Assembly (NCBI GenBank): GCA_037951105.1
Contig: JBAMJV010001300.1
Span: forward strand, 186,001 to 250,000
Direction: 5' to 3'
Length of the DNA: 64,000 nt
Source: Echinarachnius parma
Taxonomy: Eukaryota; Echinodermata; Echinoidea; Clypeasteroida; Echinarachniidae
Made by a program: the position numbers and the translations under genes. Positions within the stretch are counted from its first letter, which is position 1; each line of letters opens with the position of its first letter. The notes beneath the pieces are model-generated. The model did not search any database. It was not told where the DNA came from and saw nothing but the letters and a program-made list of their open reading frames with translations. Below, piece by piece: positions 12,560 through 24,715 of the stretch.

Positions 12560-12923
12560 TTAAAGGGACTTAGTAACATTTTTCAAATCCTCAAAATAAA
12601 ATTTTAATTCTAGCGGTTCCATCATATCTTGTTGTATTCGTATTAACAATAAAATCATGGGACCGGTTTCGGTTTTTCAAATTTCCCTTTCGTTACAAAG
12701 ATATGTACGATTGAAGTATTCAGATAAGAAAAACTCCCCCGGAGTTTTTCTTACCGTGTACAAAGTGAGTGCAGTGAATATCACTTTGCATTTTCGCTCA
12801 TTACTTGGCCATGCAATGTCCATCACAATACCCTGTGGACAATTATGAGATAGCAACAATATACATTACATCAACCCTTCATCACTTTTTGCACATGTCA
12901 ACAAAGTTACTAGATCCCTTTAA
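12560..12923. repeat. MITE family A, full-length copy
   Basis: The ends TTAAAGGGACTTAGTAACAT and AAGTTACTAGATCCCTTTAA are imperfect inverted repeats starting at TTAA. The internal CATTTTCGCTCATTAC block is shared with the other copies. It is about 364 bp and non-coding. Confidence 0.8.
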
Positions 12924-13070
12924 CATTTTGGGAAAGGGTTTTCTAGGAATTTGATTTTGTTTTGGATGATACTTGACATCAGTTTTCATATTAAATCGTG
13001 GAATAAATGAAACAAATGTACCACTTTAATATAGCACTTTGAGCACCATTCATAAAGGCTAAGCGGCGCC

Positions 13071-13577
13071 TAAAGGTGTGGTACAGTTTTGGTAAGGCTG
13101 AGCTTTAGAAACCACAATCTGCACAATACCATGTTCAAAAGGTATACGCAATGACAAAGTAAAAAACCTGGTATCATCCAAAAAGAGCCATTAAAACACA
13201 AGAGGGCGCTCTCTAAAAAAACAACATTGGTTTTAACGATTTTTCATACAAAATTGTGATGTTTTGTTGAAATTATGTTTTAATAGAGAGATCATCAACA
13301 ACTATTTCAAAACCTATTTTGACATTTTAAAAAAATGTGTAAGCATTTTTTTAATAAAAACAAAATCATTGAATAAATCTGGGCCCCAGATTTATTCTGA
13401 TCGGATATATTTATTGATAATTATTTCAGCCGTTTCTGAACCGATTTTGATCAAATAAAGTTTATTCAGCCATTGAAATTGTATGCTCTTTCAAATTTGA
13501 CACCCAGTTTTTCATTATCTCACAAACAAATTATTTTGTGCAGCGCCCTCTATACTAAAACTGAACTACCCCTTTAA
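13071..13577. repeat. MITE family B, full-length copy
   Basis: The left end is TAAAGGTGTGGTACAGTTTT. The right end GCGCCCTCTA...AACTGAACTACCCCTTTAA is its inverted counterpart. It has the family's internal GAACCGATTTTGATCAAATA segment. It lies in the intron after receptor exon 9. Confidence 0.8.
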
Positions 13578-13814
13578 AGCACATTAAGGGATGTGGAGAA
13601 TAAACCGAATAATTCCAACAGCATAGACTATGTATATGTCCCAAATTCTTATGAGTGGTACAACTTTAGCCCGGGCTAAAAAGACATTATCAGTAACTGT
13701 TCATTTTTATATCATGTTGCACCTGTGAAATTTGAATAGCCCTTGCATTCACTACCTATGCGAATCCCTCTGCAAAGGCATCGAGAGAAGTACAGAAGTC
13801 GTTGTTATAACCTC

Positions 13815-14370
13815 GGATTCGTGAGACCAAGAATTATGACTCGGGACAACACGGAATAACTCGCCAAAGTCTCCAGAACTTATATATAACACATGTTTAT
13901 GTAAAGCTGTAATATTATAATACTGTACCTTCGATGATTGGAGAACGGCGTTGATGACGAGGAAAGCCTCATGCACATTCTCGTTATCACTCTCCGGATT
14001 CCAGAAGAAGATGAGATTCGAGTGACCAATAATTATGACTCGGGTAAAGTCGGAATAACTCGACACAATACTCGGAATAACTCGGCAAAGTCTCGACAAC
14101 TTATATATAACAAATGTTTATGTATAAGTGTAATATTATAATACTGTACCTATGTCGATTGGAGAACGGCGTTGATGACGAGGAAAGCCTCATGCACATT
14201 CTCGTTATCACACTCCGGATTCCAGAAGAAGATGAGATTCGAGTGACCAATAATTATGACTCGGGTAAAGTCGGAATAACTCGACACAATACTCGGAATA
14301 ACTCGGCAAAGTCTCGACAACTTATATATAACACATGTTTATGTATAAGTGTAATATTATAATACTGTAC
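13815..14370 (-). pseudogene. 221-bp tandem array with two broken partial copies of the TM6 exon
   Basis: Counting from the exon's splice donor, copies end at 13929, 14150 and the real exon at 14371, exactly 221 bp apart each time. Each extra unit holds the 3' ~100 bp of the TM6 exon (FFWNPESDNEN/K...AFLVINAVLQS) plus following intron. The 5' part including the acceptor is missing. The 14150 copy has TAG where the real exon has CAG; the 13929 copy ends TCGAAG. A further scrap (13815-13830) matches upstream exon bases. Near identity points to recent duplication. The copies cannot replace the real exon because they lack the start of TM6. Confidence 0.85.
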
Positions 14371-14509
14371 CTGTGTCGATTGGAGAACGGCGTTGATGAC
14401 GAGGAAAGCCTCGTGCACCTTCTCGTTATCGCTCTCGGGACTCCAAAAGAAGATGAGATTCGTGAGACCGAGAAGCGGGAACAGCACAGCCACTGCTTTC
14501 ACGGCTTTT
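14371..14509 (-). CDS. Receptor exon 9: TM6 and third extracellular loop
   Basis: Between acceptor CGAACAG and donor GTACAG it encodes (R)KAVKAVAVLFPLLGL, then TNLIFFWSPESDNEKV, then HEAFLVINAVLQSTQ. Its start phase takes AG from exon 8 to make the Arg of RKAVKA, a TM6 signature of secretin-family receptors. The acidic ECL3 (ESDNE) is typical of the family. Confidence 0.92.
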
Positions 14510-14595
14510 CTGTTCGTAGCAAATTATGAGAAACGTAATATTTAACAAGTTATTTTGAAGAAGAAAAAAAAAGGAACGAGTATGGTTATGATTAT

Positions 14596-15171
14596 GTGAA
14601 TTATTATTATTATTATTAAATGTATCAGTTTCATTATTATCATGTGTATTATTGTTATCATTATAACTTTCATAATCTGTATCATCGTATTTACCAATAT
14701 AATTATCGTATCATTATAATTATCATTTTAATTATCATTTTCAATATCATCGTCATTATCATTATCATTATCATCGTCATTATCATTATCATTATCAATA
14801 TCATTATCAATGTCATAACCACTATAATTATCGGTTTCATTGTTATTATCATTATCATTATCATTATCCATGTCATTATCATTATCATTTTCATTATCAT
14901 TTTTATTACCATCGTCATTATCATTTTTTTTTAAATGACACATTCTAGGCCTGAAGGTGCCATCTTAAAAGATACAAAGCGGCGTTAAATGCACATCACA
15001 AGTTAGTTAATCTTAACAAATTTAAAACACTTCACAACCCTTTAGAATTGGTTTAGCAGGTACAAATTCACTGCAGACCTAAATACATCTATGTTTGGAA
15101 CACTGGCAAATACAGTAGGCGGAAGAGAGTTCCAAAGGCGACTTGTCCTGGATATGAAGAAAGATGAAGGT
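14596..15171 (-). mobile_element. LINE 3' fragment with microsatellite tail
   Basis: At 15042-15171 the minus strand encodes the end of a non-LTR reverse transcriptase protein (SSFFISRTSRLWNSLPPTVF, then stop). 14943-15041 is 3' UTR. 14596-14935 is an (ATTATC)/(ATC)-type tail, in the usual LINE order on the minus strand. It is a severely 5'-truncated relic between receptor exons 8 and 9. Confidence 0.65.
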
Positions 15172-15248
15172 ATCATCGTCGTCATCATCATCATCATCAT
15201 CATTCTTATTATATCATTATCATTGTCATTGCCTCCCTTTATACATAC

Positions 15249-15334
15249 CTCATCTGGTTTGTCTCCATGGTGTGACTCGCCCGTAATTTTGTGATCAGAA
15301 TTCTGATTATATTGATGAGAAACAATGTGTTTAC
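15249..15334 (-). CDS. Receptor exon 8: end of TM5 and third intracellular loop
   Basis: An 86-bp exon between TTTGCCAG and GTATGTAT encodes VNTLFLINIIRILITKLR, then ASHTMETNQM plus AG. INIIRILITKLR is the hallmark of the TM5/ICL3 G-protein-coupling region in class B receptors. Phase 0 in and 2 out fits the neighbouring exons exactly. Confidence 0.93.
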
Positions 15335-15452
15335 CTGGCAAAGATAATAAAGAAAATGAAAAACAAAAATATGACACGTGTAATTTCCGGCAAATTTGTT
15401 TTAATTATTTATTTCTATAATCAGGACAAAATGACCAGGGGGGGGGGGGGGG

Positions 15453-15737
15453 CGTTGCATAAAACTCAAAGTTGCGTTTGATTTTGCGTTTGATCGAACG
15501 CAAAATCAAACGCAACTTTGCGTTTGATCGCTATTGACCGTTGCATAAACATCCGGATCAAACGCAACTTTGCGTCTGATCCACAACATAATTTGACTTG
15601 CGTTTGATATCAGACGCAAAGTTGCGTTTGATTTCAAGCTCAAGTCTTTATGCAACGGAGTTGCGTTTAAACGCAAAGTTGCGTTTGATTTTTGGTGACT
15701 TGCGTCGAAAATCAAACGCAACTTTGCGTTTTGAGTA
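15453..15737. repeat. Foldback element built of AACGCAAAGTTGCGTTTGAT palindromes
   Basis: Repeated inverted AACGCAA/TTGCGTT units are flanked by GTTGCATAAA-type ends, preceded by a 14-base poly-G run (~15439-15452). It can form a dense hairpin and is non-coding. Confidence 0.7.
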
Positions 15738-16549
15738 TACAAAATAAATAAAACGAAAACACGGCAGCGATTAATTTGCGTTCCCCTTCCTCCACGTTGT
15801 CCTCCGCTTCGATTGCACCCTTCTTCTTGGAAATCATTCCGTCCCAGGTAAAACAAAATATTCATAAAAACATACCCATCAAGTGTTTTGTTCTTATTTA
15901 ATTCTAAAATTCTATTGGAGGGGGGTAATTGAATCACGATGAAGGTCGACCGAAGCGCTGATGCGAAATGTAAATGAAATGGCCGGAGGCAAGAATAAAG
16001 AAAATAATGAATATATAAATACAAGTTTAAATAAATGGTTTGAAATGCAAAACACAAAATGCCAATACCTTTGGGACGACGCTTTTGATGTCGATTTCGA
16101 TCAAAGGCGTGATGTTTTATGGATCACATTTTGTACATTATATCCTCTTGTTTTCCCTCTTCCAATTTTGACAAGTCCCCAAAGGAAATCGAATAATATC
16201 TATTTTTTCTACCCTGTCTTTTTCGATAATAATATTTATTTCATTATAAACATCTTGACCTTGACTTTTGAATCAAACATTTCTCATTACACATTTTAAA
16301 TTTCCCCCATGTTATGCTTCTCTTTTTAGAACGCTAAAGGAGGTTGTCAAAGATGAACATCTCGGCGAAAAAAACGATTACATGGGTCGAGACAAGCTGT
16401 GACCTGATCCATTCTAAATCTCTATCTCTCTTTAAAATTCAACATCCATGTTTATTGAAGGCCTTCATTCTTCAACAATAGTTTGACAACAAACATTAGG
16501 TGTTTCAGACTACTCCTAAAACAACTGTCAAATTTAATTACCCCTTTCT

Positions 16550-16870
16550 CATTACATTACATTATAACATACATAGAAATCTGAAGAGAAAACAAAATGA
16601 AAACGAGCAACAAAATGGGGTTTGTCGAGAAAGAAATCATAATTATTATGAATAGTTATGGCTTTATGTCACGTTACGTTACATTACATTACATTGTGTT
16701 ACAGATATTAATGTCATGTTGCATTAATGACGTCATGCTACGTATGTTGCGTTATGTTTTAATGTTACATAACTTACGTTACATGAAACTATTTTATGTT
16801 TAATTCATATTACATAATGCACTATTATGTTACATTACATATTGCATTGTGTTACGTTTTGTCACGTTAT
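16550..16870. repeat. Degenerate TTACATTACATT / ACGTTACGTT minisatellite
   Basis: Short tandem 5-8-bp variants of TTACATTA and TTACGTTA lead into the donor side of receptor exon 7. Confidence 0.6.
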
Positions 16871-16879
16871 GTTACTTAC

Positions 16880-17010
16880 TAATATGACGGCCGTGAGCGG
16901 GGCGCGAAGGATCCAGATGTAGGCGAGTTCGAGGTGGTCGTGCCAGCACGGCATGTCACTGCGGTACGCCATCGTCACCGTCCACGGGATCACGAACAGC
17001 AGCGGTGAAG
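16880..17010 (-). CDS. Receptor exon 7: TM4, second extracellular loop, TM5
   Basis: 131 bp between ATCATGTAG and GTAAGTAA encode (A)SPLLFVIPWTVTMAYRS, then DMPCWHDHLELAYIW, then ILRAPLTAVIL. The ECL2 Cys followed by Trp is the conserved disulphide partner of the TM3 Cys. In vertebrate family members this span is normally two exons (about 61 and 70 bp). Here they are one, with the same total. Confidence 0.92.
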
Positions 17011-17019
17011 CTACATGAT

Positions 17020-18350
17020 AAAAAGGATTCACAGTCAGTAATCACACATTCACAACCGAGCAATACCTGATAATAGTATGTGTATTTTTGTTTGCCAAGA
17101 AGGTATTGATCAAGTTTGTTTTATTTTTATGTGTTTTTTTATTTATGGAATTATGAGCCACTCCTTTGACCAACATCCAATGATCTACCTATACTGGAAA
17201 GTACTCGTATCTTTATTATCGAAAGGTTATGATAAAACTTACTGTGAACACACTGGGATGGTTTGACATTTATTTCTATTATAGTACATAATATTGCGGT
17301 GCATAAACATTATACATATTCTATACATTTCAAACCATAATAATCATGACAAATTATGTACGTGATGTATCGTAAACTTCCTCCTCATACCGGTATATTT
17401 GATAATTTTGAAAATATATATTTGATATATTTTGATATTATTTGATATATTTGACAATTTGAAACAACTGGAAACAAAGACAGTCTGCACAAGTGCACAT
17501 CCTTGTATTTCTCATCAAGGAAAATAGCCAGCATATTTGCGATTTGGCAGTGTTACATTTGAGCAAGAATATAACAAGTTATATAAAGTGTAGGATGAGA
17601 AAGGGCATAATCATTTGAGTTACCTTCTTTCGGGTTGTTTTTATTATTGTTTTTATTATTGATCATTATTAATGCGTAGATCGCATGTATTTAAGAAAAT
17701 CCTGAAATTGGCAACGCATTAAAAAAAAAATTAATTAAATTTTGTTTCCAGTTTATTCAATCAAACATAAACAATATGTACAATATATACAAAGTTTAAA
17801 ATATAATTATACAGTTACAAAATTATGAATGATTCGGGCCTAAAGGAAGCAAAATGCTTATTGACAGGGCCCGCTTATACATGCAAAACATAAAATAATG
17901 TTCAATTCATATACCCTAAAGAAACGAACAAAATTCAAAAATAGAATATAAAAATACACATTGTGATATTTTCGAATCCCATTTTATCATTCATATTGTA
18001 AACTTCACAACAAGCAAATTAATGTTTTTCTTTAATTTCAATAAATACATATTTCCACCATCATGTCTATTTTGATGTCATAAAAGGGAAACAAAAAGTT
18101 GGAGTTGCAAATTTGTTGAGGGAAATACTCGTCCTGGATGGGTTACGGGTAGGGGTAATAAGGACGGGGTAATAATTTGTTGCTGGGGAGGGGGAGGGGT
18201 GGTCGGGTGGGGTGGGCTAGCAAGGGGCCTTGCTGTGGTGATGATATACCTGACCAATCGTTTTGGCCCATGTTATGATCAAAAACTGCGACGAAAGTAG
18301 GGAATGTGCGTTTGTGTAAAATGTTTGTGTATGATTGTTTTCTGTGTATG
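17020..18350. other. Intron sequence without recognised features
   Basis: AT-rich intron between receptor exons 7 and 6. Nothing beyond short A/T-rich repeats was seen. Confidence 0.5.
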
Positions 18351-18353
18351 CCA

Positions 18354-18681
18354 AGGGCGTCAATAGCTTCTCAAAAGTGTGTGTGTGTGTGGTGGGGGGG
18401 GGGGGGGGGGGGGGGGGGGGTGAGACATTGCGAGGAAGCGAAGCGACCGAGCAGGGGAGGGTGTGGGAGGGGTGTACCCCTCCCACTGTATATAGGGAGC
18501 TTGAAATGGTGCGATTTGGTGCATACCTCAGACAGAAATTTCACATAATATATAGTGCAAACTATGGAATAAAACATACACAATATATTCATATCTGAAA
18601 AAATGAGGGGGGCAATCCCCTCCACTTTCAAATGTGTGGGGGGGGGGGATGTCCCCCACGTCCCCCGTCTGTTGACGCCCA
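18354..18681. repeat. G-tract element with GGGCGTCAA inverted ends
   Basis: The ends GGGCGTCAATAG and GTTGACGCCC are inverted. Inside are (GT)n, a poly-G run of ~25 bases (~18395-18420), GAGGAAGCGAAGCGACCGAG and a GGGGG/CCCCC stem. It is a non-coding repeat of the MITE type. Confidence 0.65.
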
Positions 18682-19249
18682 TGGTGTTTGCTCGTAAGTT
18701 TGCGTGTGTGCTTATGTGCGTACATGTGGTGTATTTATTGTTGTTGTTGTAAAATAGGCATAAGTTGAACTTGGTTGATGCGAAATAATGAAGAGCCGTC
18801 GGCAAGATCGATGCTGTACCCTCCAGGAGGAGGGGGAAATAATCGGGCTTTGAATTATGCATGCACCCTCTGTTCCTCGGAGCGTCCCCGTTATTCGGTT
18901 GAATAAATCGCCGCAAATCACCTGGCAGGTGTCTGCGATAATCTCGACGATATATTTCAGAAAACACATAACTTCAACCCCTTTAGACACTAATAAATAC
19001 TAATGATGCCATCGATTTTACTTGAAATTGTTAGTTTGCGATATAGGTGGTGGTAAAGGAAGCGTGCTGTTGGCGTTTGTTATGAAATGGCTTGTCTTTC
19101 ACGTGACCCTATAATCGAAAGCGTGAAGGACGTTTTTGTTTCTAGAAAGATTTCCGAATTAAATCATCTTTGTTGGCAAACTGGTTCACTTGTGACAAAG
19201 AAAATAATTACGCTCCTCAAATCAAATCAATAAACAAACATACAGACAA

Positions 19250-19860
19250 ACAAACAAAGCCATACAACAACAACAACATACAAACAAACAAATAACCAAC
19301 AAGCAAAGCAAACAACAACAACAAAAACAAACAAAAAATAAACTAAAAACATACAAACAAAAACAAACGTGTGGACAGGGTAGGACATACGGAGGTAAAT
19401 ATTGCATTTGAGAACATTCGCATATTGTGTAATTTGTAAACAAAAAAGCAGAGCAATTCTACGAGAGAAAGAGGAGAGGGGAGGGGGAGGGGGGGGGGAG
19501 GGGGGAGAAGGACTGATGAGCGATGTTTATAGAAAGAGAGAGTCCAGCAAAGCTACAGATAAGAAAAGGGAAAGACGGGAAGAAATAAGAGGGACATGGG
19601 GGAGGGGGATGGGGGCGGAGTGAGCGGGAGGCGAGCGAAAAGGCACGACGGCAGTATCTTATTCCAGTTTAATTTGGTGCGTAATATAGGTCGTAGATCT
19701 CATTCCCCTAATCCCAGGGTCTGGCTACATGAACACCACTGGCATAGCCGGCTACATACCAAGTCGAGGAGTACCAAAAGAGGGGGCATGCTGTACCAAC
19801 AAATCGATGACAAGCAGGGGGCGGGATCGGGGGGGGGGGGGGGGGGGTCAGGCATTATAT
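19250..19860. repeat. (CAAA)n-like and G-rich low-complexity tracts
   Basis: 19222-19370 is ACAAACAA-rich. 19470-19620 is GGGGAGGGG-rich. 19830-19848 is a poly-G run. Confidence 0.7.
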
Positions 19861-20395
19861 ATTCATCCCCTTTTTGTACACTTTGAGTGCCAGGTATTGT
19901 AAAATGCTCTGTGGCATTTGTGTGTATTGTAACTCGAGATTGGCACTCAATAAGTACATCTAGAATATAGCTCAACATTATTTATACGCAATAAAATTAA
20001 CGACCCAAAACTCCCTAACACTCTGTTTTAATAACCACAACGTTATACGTTGTTGCCCCTATCCTTGGGCCCTTCTTTAATAAAGGTTTCGCCTCTGCAC
20101 CGTGGTTTACATACCTAATACCCAGCAAGGAATCTGAGTCGCTGTAGCAGCAGCTCTCGAATTTCGTTTTATCGGGAAAGAAAGACAGGCCAGAGAAGAA
20201 TATATACTTGAGGATTAGAAAGCTAGACCATGCAGGCAAAATGATAGACTTGAGCCGGAGGATGAGCGGATGCCGGACGGTGCTAGCTTAGGCTATCTAG
20301 GCCAACGGGTCAAGCAGTCGGGACATCGGTGGCGAGCGTGGCCGGACTAATTGGGGGAGGGGGTAGCATGCGACCTATTCGCTAATACTATAGTA

Positions 20396-20574
20396 GGGTC
20401 CCGTTGCAGATATAGTTGCAAATCGAGTGTAAAGTTGCAATCGATTGCAATTCAGATCACGATCACGTGACTGATTGCGCTAATCAAATTTGTTAATAAC
20501 ATTTGCATATATTTCGGACTTGTAATTAATTGCAACTTTACAATCAATTCCAACTGTTTCTGCAACGGGACTCT
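20396..20574. repeat. MITE family E (CCCGTTGCAGA termini)
   Basis: The ends GGGTCCCGTTGCAGA and TCTGCAACGGGACT are inverted, and inner TTGCAATCGATTGCAA is palindromic. Related copies are at 35914-36078 and 60991-61156. Confidence 0.75.
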
Positions 20575-20860
20575 TATGCATTTATTGATTAATACAAGAA
20601 AGAAAAAATTGTCCTCAAATGTTTTATGTTGGTATTGTTTCCGTCAAAATATTATGAGGCAGGTGGGGCCCCGTGCCTCCCCCCCCCCCCCCCCCCCCCG
20701 ACCCCTTCGTATCTCTTTCTGCAACTGGACCCTTATGCATTTATTTATTAATACAATAAAGAAGATTTTTTCCTAAATTTGTTGTTTTAATTGTTTACGT
20801 CAATATATATTGTGAGGCACGTGGCGCCCGTGCCCCCCCCCCCCCCATGTGTGGCTACGC
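20575..20860. repeat. Tandem duplication (about 160 bp) with two poly-C runs
   Basis: CTTATGCATTTAT...ATTAATACAA...GAGGCA.GTGG..CCCGTGCC is present twice (20574-20700 and 20730-20850), each ending in a long C run. Confidence 0.7.
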
Positions 20861-21254
20861 CCTTGTTGCGCCTTATTCAAATATAGGCCGATCAAGGGCG
20901 CACAAGGTTTTCCGCCCTCCGCTTCAGCCTGTAAGCATGACGTGATACAGTTACACATTATTATTGCATGTTTTGTTTCATCTCTTGTCCAGATCGTTTA
21001 TGTAATATGTAGAGCGGTGTGGTAGCGGAATCAGTCCGGCCGCCGCCGGGATAAGTCCGGTCAGACAAGATCCGCGCGCGGATTTTGTCCGACTTGCCGA
21101 TACATTTTTTTTGGTTGCTTACTTCAATTTTCAAAAATATGGTTGCGAACAAAACTAACCCTCTACCAAACCCTAAATATGGTGGTGGTTACATGTTGTA
21201 TTTGGTGGCTATGGATATATTTGGTGGATATGGGTTAGATTTAGTTAAACTCTG

Positions 21255-21530
21255 TACTTATATGTTCGTCTGTTGTCCAGATCATTTTATTTACCATTCT
21301 CTCTCACCCTCTCACCCTCTTTAATGCGTTATTGTCCATTCCCCTATCTCACCTGCATATATATATATATATCTTATGTTCGTTTTTATTTTGTTGAATC
21401 TGTTTTTTTATTTAATAAATACAGTTATACTCTGTATTTATGTGTTCGTCTGTAGTTGTCCTGATCATTGTATTTACACATATCAGTATCCCCCCTGCGT
21501 ATTATTCTCCCTCCCCTATCTCCCCTATGT
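21255..21530. repeat. Two-copy tandem repeat (~175-bp offset)
   Basis: TATGTTCGTCTG...GTCC.GATCATT recurs at ~21260 and ~21440, followed by CCCCTATCTC-type sequence in both. A (TA)n run lies between. Confidence 0.55.
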
Positions 21531-21659
21531 CTCTGTATGTTATGATGGTTTGTACTGTTGTTGTTATTATTGTTGTTGTTGTTGTTGTGTCAGTGAATTT
21601 GTAATCAGTACTTCGATTGACTCATATCATATTACACCATATCAACTATTAAAGTAATT

Positions 21660-22910
21660 ATGATTATGCTGACCGCGCTAGATGATACAAAAGTGAAATT
21701 ATATACATGTATGTTTTGCTACCTAAATATACGTTTTTAGTTGAGTGTATCACTTCGAAAATCATTTAGAAGGGTAGCCAAAAAGATAAATACATCCTAT
21801 TTAAGAACGCTCTTCTGGATAAAACCGAATAATTAACACACTAAAACGAAGCTGTATATATAATATATAATATCAAAAAAAATATAAAAAAATAAAAGAA
21901 AAAACGCGCGCAGAAGAAAACAAAACCACATGGACTCCAGGGTATTTCCAACCGGTCAAACCGAAGTCACGTGAGAAGGAACTCTTTTATTCCAGAGGGG
22001 GTGATCGATCATTTAACACTTCTCCGGATCGATGAGGATAGTTAGATAATTGAATCGATTACAAACGTTTTTGAGAAAAAGAAAACACAGAATAAAGCAA
22101 AACAAAAAGTTATATTATTTTATAAAACCTTCTTGTTAAATCTCCCGAAGCATTTTTTTTTTAAAGATAATGTACGTTGTTTAACCCGTTACCTACGGAA
22201 ATCTGGTAAGAACTATCATTCACTCTACTGTATTGGAATCACAATATCTGGTATAGAGTGTTTGTTAAATCGATAAGGATAGGTAAACAACATTGAAGGC
22301 TAGCACTTGTCTTGTAGAGGGAGTGAAGCCAAACTAGTATATTATACATATACATGATATCATATCAAGATATTGACATAGCATCCAACTCATTTCTTGG
22401 GGGTTTCCATCCAAATTGACAATGTTAAATGATAGCCGCTTACACTTTACAAACATTACCTCGTAACAATATGGGAGGGGTGTATTCAACTCACACTGGA
22501 AGTTTGAGTTTGTCTTGTTGGACGGCATGGCCAAGACGGATGATAACAAACAAAATATCGCAGATTAATGTTTTAAAACAAATTTGTCATTCCACCCAAT
22601 CCCCCTTCCTCGATCTCGCTGCCCAGGGGGCCGCCTACTCACTTCATTAACGAAACTAAATCGCACCAAATACATAATTCATCCGCTCGCGTTTTCCTAC
22701 TTTTAATTAGAGCTAAATCATTCATCATCCCTGCAGTGAGAGGCGGTTAATTGTTGGAACTGAAATTGGGCATTTCGGGTTGGCCCGATCCGCTGGTGGC
22801 GGTGGCGAATCCACGAGGAATGCGAAATGAGCATCACTTTTTAAGTCATAACGCAGTCTTCACACGTTTTAAACTTTGATAAACAACATGAACAAGATCA
22901 GACAAACATT
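21660..22910. other. Intron sequence without recognised features
   Basis: Nothing supportable on either strand; mildly AT-rich intron of the receptor gene. Confidence 0.5.
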
Positions 22911-22929
22911 ACAACAACACAAAATGCAT

Positions 22930-24281
22930 ACTGGGAGTGGAAAATGTTGCCGTATTGGAGGAAAAGAGGATGTGAAGATGAAGTAGAAGTAAGATTGGAC
23001 AGAGCGGAGGTGGAGATGATGATGTAGATGAGGAGAAGAGAGAGATGGGGGAAGAAATTAGAATAAGGGTAAGGATGGGTTGAGGAAGAGTAAAAGGAGT
23101 AATAAGAGATATTAGACGGGAGGAGATGAGGTGAATGATGTGGAACAGAATGACGATGATGTGAGGTGGAGGAGGTGGAGAAAAAGAAGGATTGGATGGG
23201 GGAGCATGATGGAGGAATGTTGAGGAGGAGGGTGAGGGGTAGGATGAGTAGAAGGATGGGGAGAAGAAGGATGAGGATAGGTCGAGGAAGAGTAAACGGA
23301 GTAAGAAGATATATATAGACGGATAGAGAAGAGGTGCATGAGGAGGATAATGGGGATGAGGAGGGGTAGTGGAGAAGGAGGACAAGGAAGATGATGAGGT
23401 GGAAGAGAGACGGGAGTTAAGAGGACTTGTGACGTAGATATAATGATCATGTTTAGGAGCATGGTGACGAGAATGATAAAGGGGAGAATGTAAGATTAGA
23501 ATAGGGGTAAGGAGATGGTGAGAAGGAGTAAGAAGAAGTAGGAGGGGAGGAAGATGAAACAAGGAGTAAGAGGGGATAATGTAGATATGGAGCCGAGGAG
23601 TACAGGATGAAAAGGATACAGATGCGGAGGAGAGGTTGGGGGAGGGGGAGAAGTGGGATGAGAAACACGAGGTACTGGAGAGGTGGAGAAGGGGAGCATG
23701 ATTAGGATAAGGCTGGGGAGGAGAATGAGGATGAGAAAGAGAAACGGGAGTAAGATGAGATAATGGAGAGCATGATGGAGATGAGGAGTATGATAAGAGG
23801 AAGGATGGCGAGGACATTGAAGGTAAATAAAGATGGAGAAGGAGAATGAGGTGTAAGAGGAGGACGAACACCAGGCCGCAAGATGAGTTGAAGACGAGTA
23901 GTAGGATGTTGGGAAGGAGTATGAGAATAATAAAGTATAAACAGAAGTAAGATTAGGTATCGGAGAGATGAATAAGAGGAGCAGGATAAGGATTGATTAA
24001 AATGATTGAAATGAGAATATGAATGACGATGAGGAGATTTGGTGGATAAGGAGGAAGGAGGGAAAGGAGAAGAAGATACAAAGGAGGAGGAGGAGTATGA
24101 AGGGAAACGTGGGTAAAAATGGGGGTATGAGAAGTGGGGATGAGGAGGAGGAGATAGATGGGGAGTATGAAGATGATGAGGAGGAGGAGGATGGGGATGG
24201 GGATTAGGTAGGAGAGGGAGATGATGATGATGATGATTGGGAGGAGGAGGATGGCGGTGATTAGGTAGGAGAGGGAGATGG

Positions 24282-24375
<94 letters not shown>

Positions 24376-24480
24376 AAGGAGGAGGATGGCGGGGATTAGG
24401 TAGGAGAGGGAGATGATGATGAGGAGGAGGAGGATGACGGGTTTTACGTAGGAGAGGGAGGAGAGGGAGGAGGAGACAGG
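22930..24480. repeat. ~1.5-kb strand-asymmetric purine (GA-rich) block with (GAT)n
   Basis: The plus strand is almost continuously purine-rich (GAGGAGGATG-type degenerate repeats) with an uninterrupted (GAT)n of about 100 bp at 24278-24376. Long minus-strand Ser/Pro/His/Leu-rich frames across it are composition artefacts. It ends about 40 bp before receptor exon 6's donor. Confidence 0.85.
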
Positions 24481-24520
24481 TAAGATAGTATAGCCGAAAC
24501 GTTAATCGTAAAGTACTTAC

Positions 24521-24677
24521 CCCATCCGATAGCGAGGTACACCTTGAAGTTAGACTCCGTGCTAAAAACGGCAATAGCGATCCGACTGGTCAGGTAGAGC
24601 CCCTCCACCAGCATCCAGAACATGTTGGACATGCTGAAATACTCGATTAGCACCAGGCTAAAGTGGCAGAAGGCCGT
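24521..24677 (-). CDS. Receptor exon 6: TM3 and start of TM4
   Basis: 157 bp between TTTATAG and GTAAGTAC encode [16 protein letters not shown], then [14 protein letters not shown], then [17 protein letters not shown] and [15 protein letters not shown] is the TM3 signature of secretin-family receptors and the Cys of AFC is the conserved disulphide partner. Start phase 0 and end phase 1 match exons 5 and 7. Confidence 0.95.
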
Positions 24678-24715
24678 CTATAAAATAATACAAGTATGAA
24701 ATCATTGTTTATATA

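Noticed and set aside
15506-16057. 183-residue minus-strand frame
   Set aside because: Half of it is the AACGCAAAGTTGCG foldback; no domain seen in the rest.
18371-18990. Minus-strand frames that might be another receptor exon between TM3 and TM4
   Set aside because: Exons 6 and 7 already join in phase across TM4, so no exon is missing there, and the frames contain poly-Pro from a G run.
22909-24574. Long minus-strand frames (320 and 290 residues) rich in Ser, Pro, His, Leu
   Set aside because: They lie across a purine-strand low-complexity block and (GAT)n. Frame length comes from lack of T/A-rich stop codons. Only the last ~50 residues of the second frame's neighbour are real (receptor exon 6).
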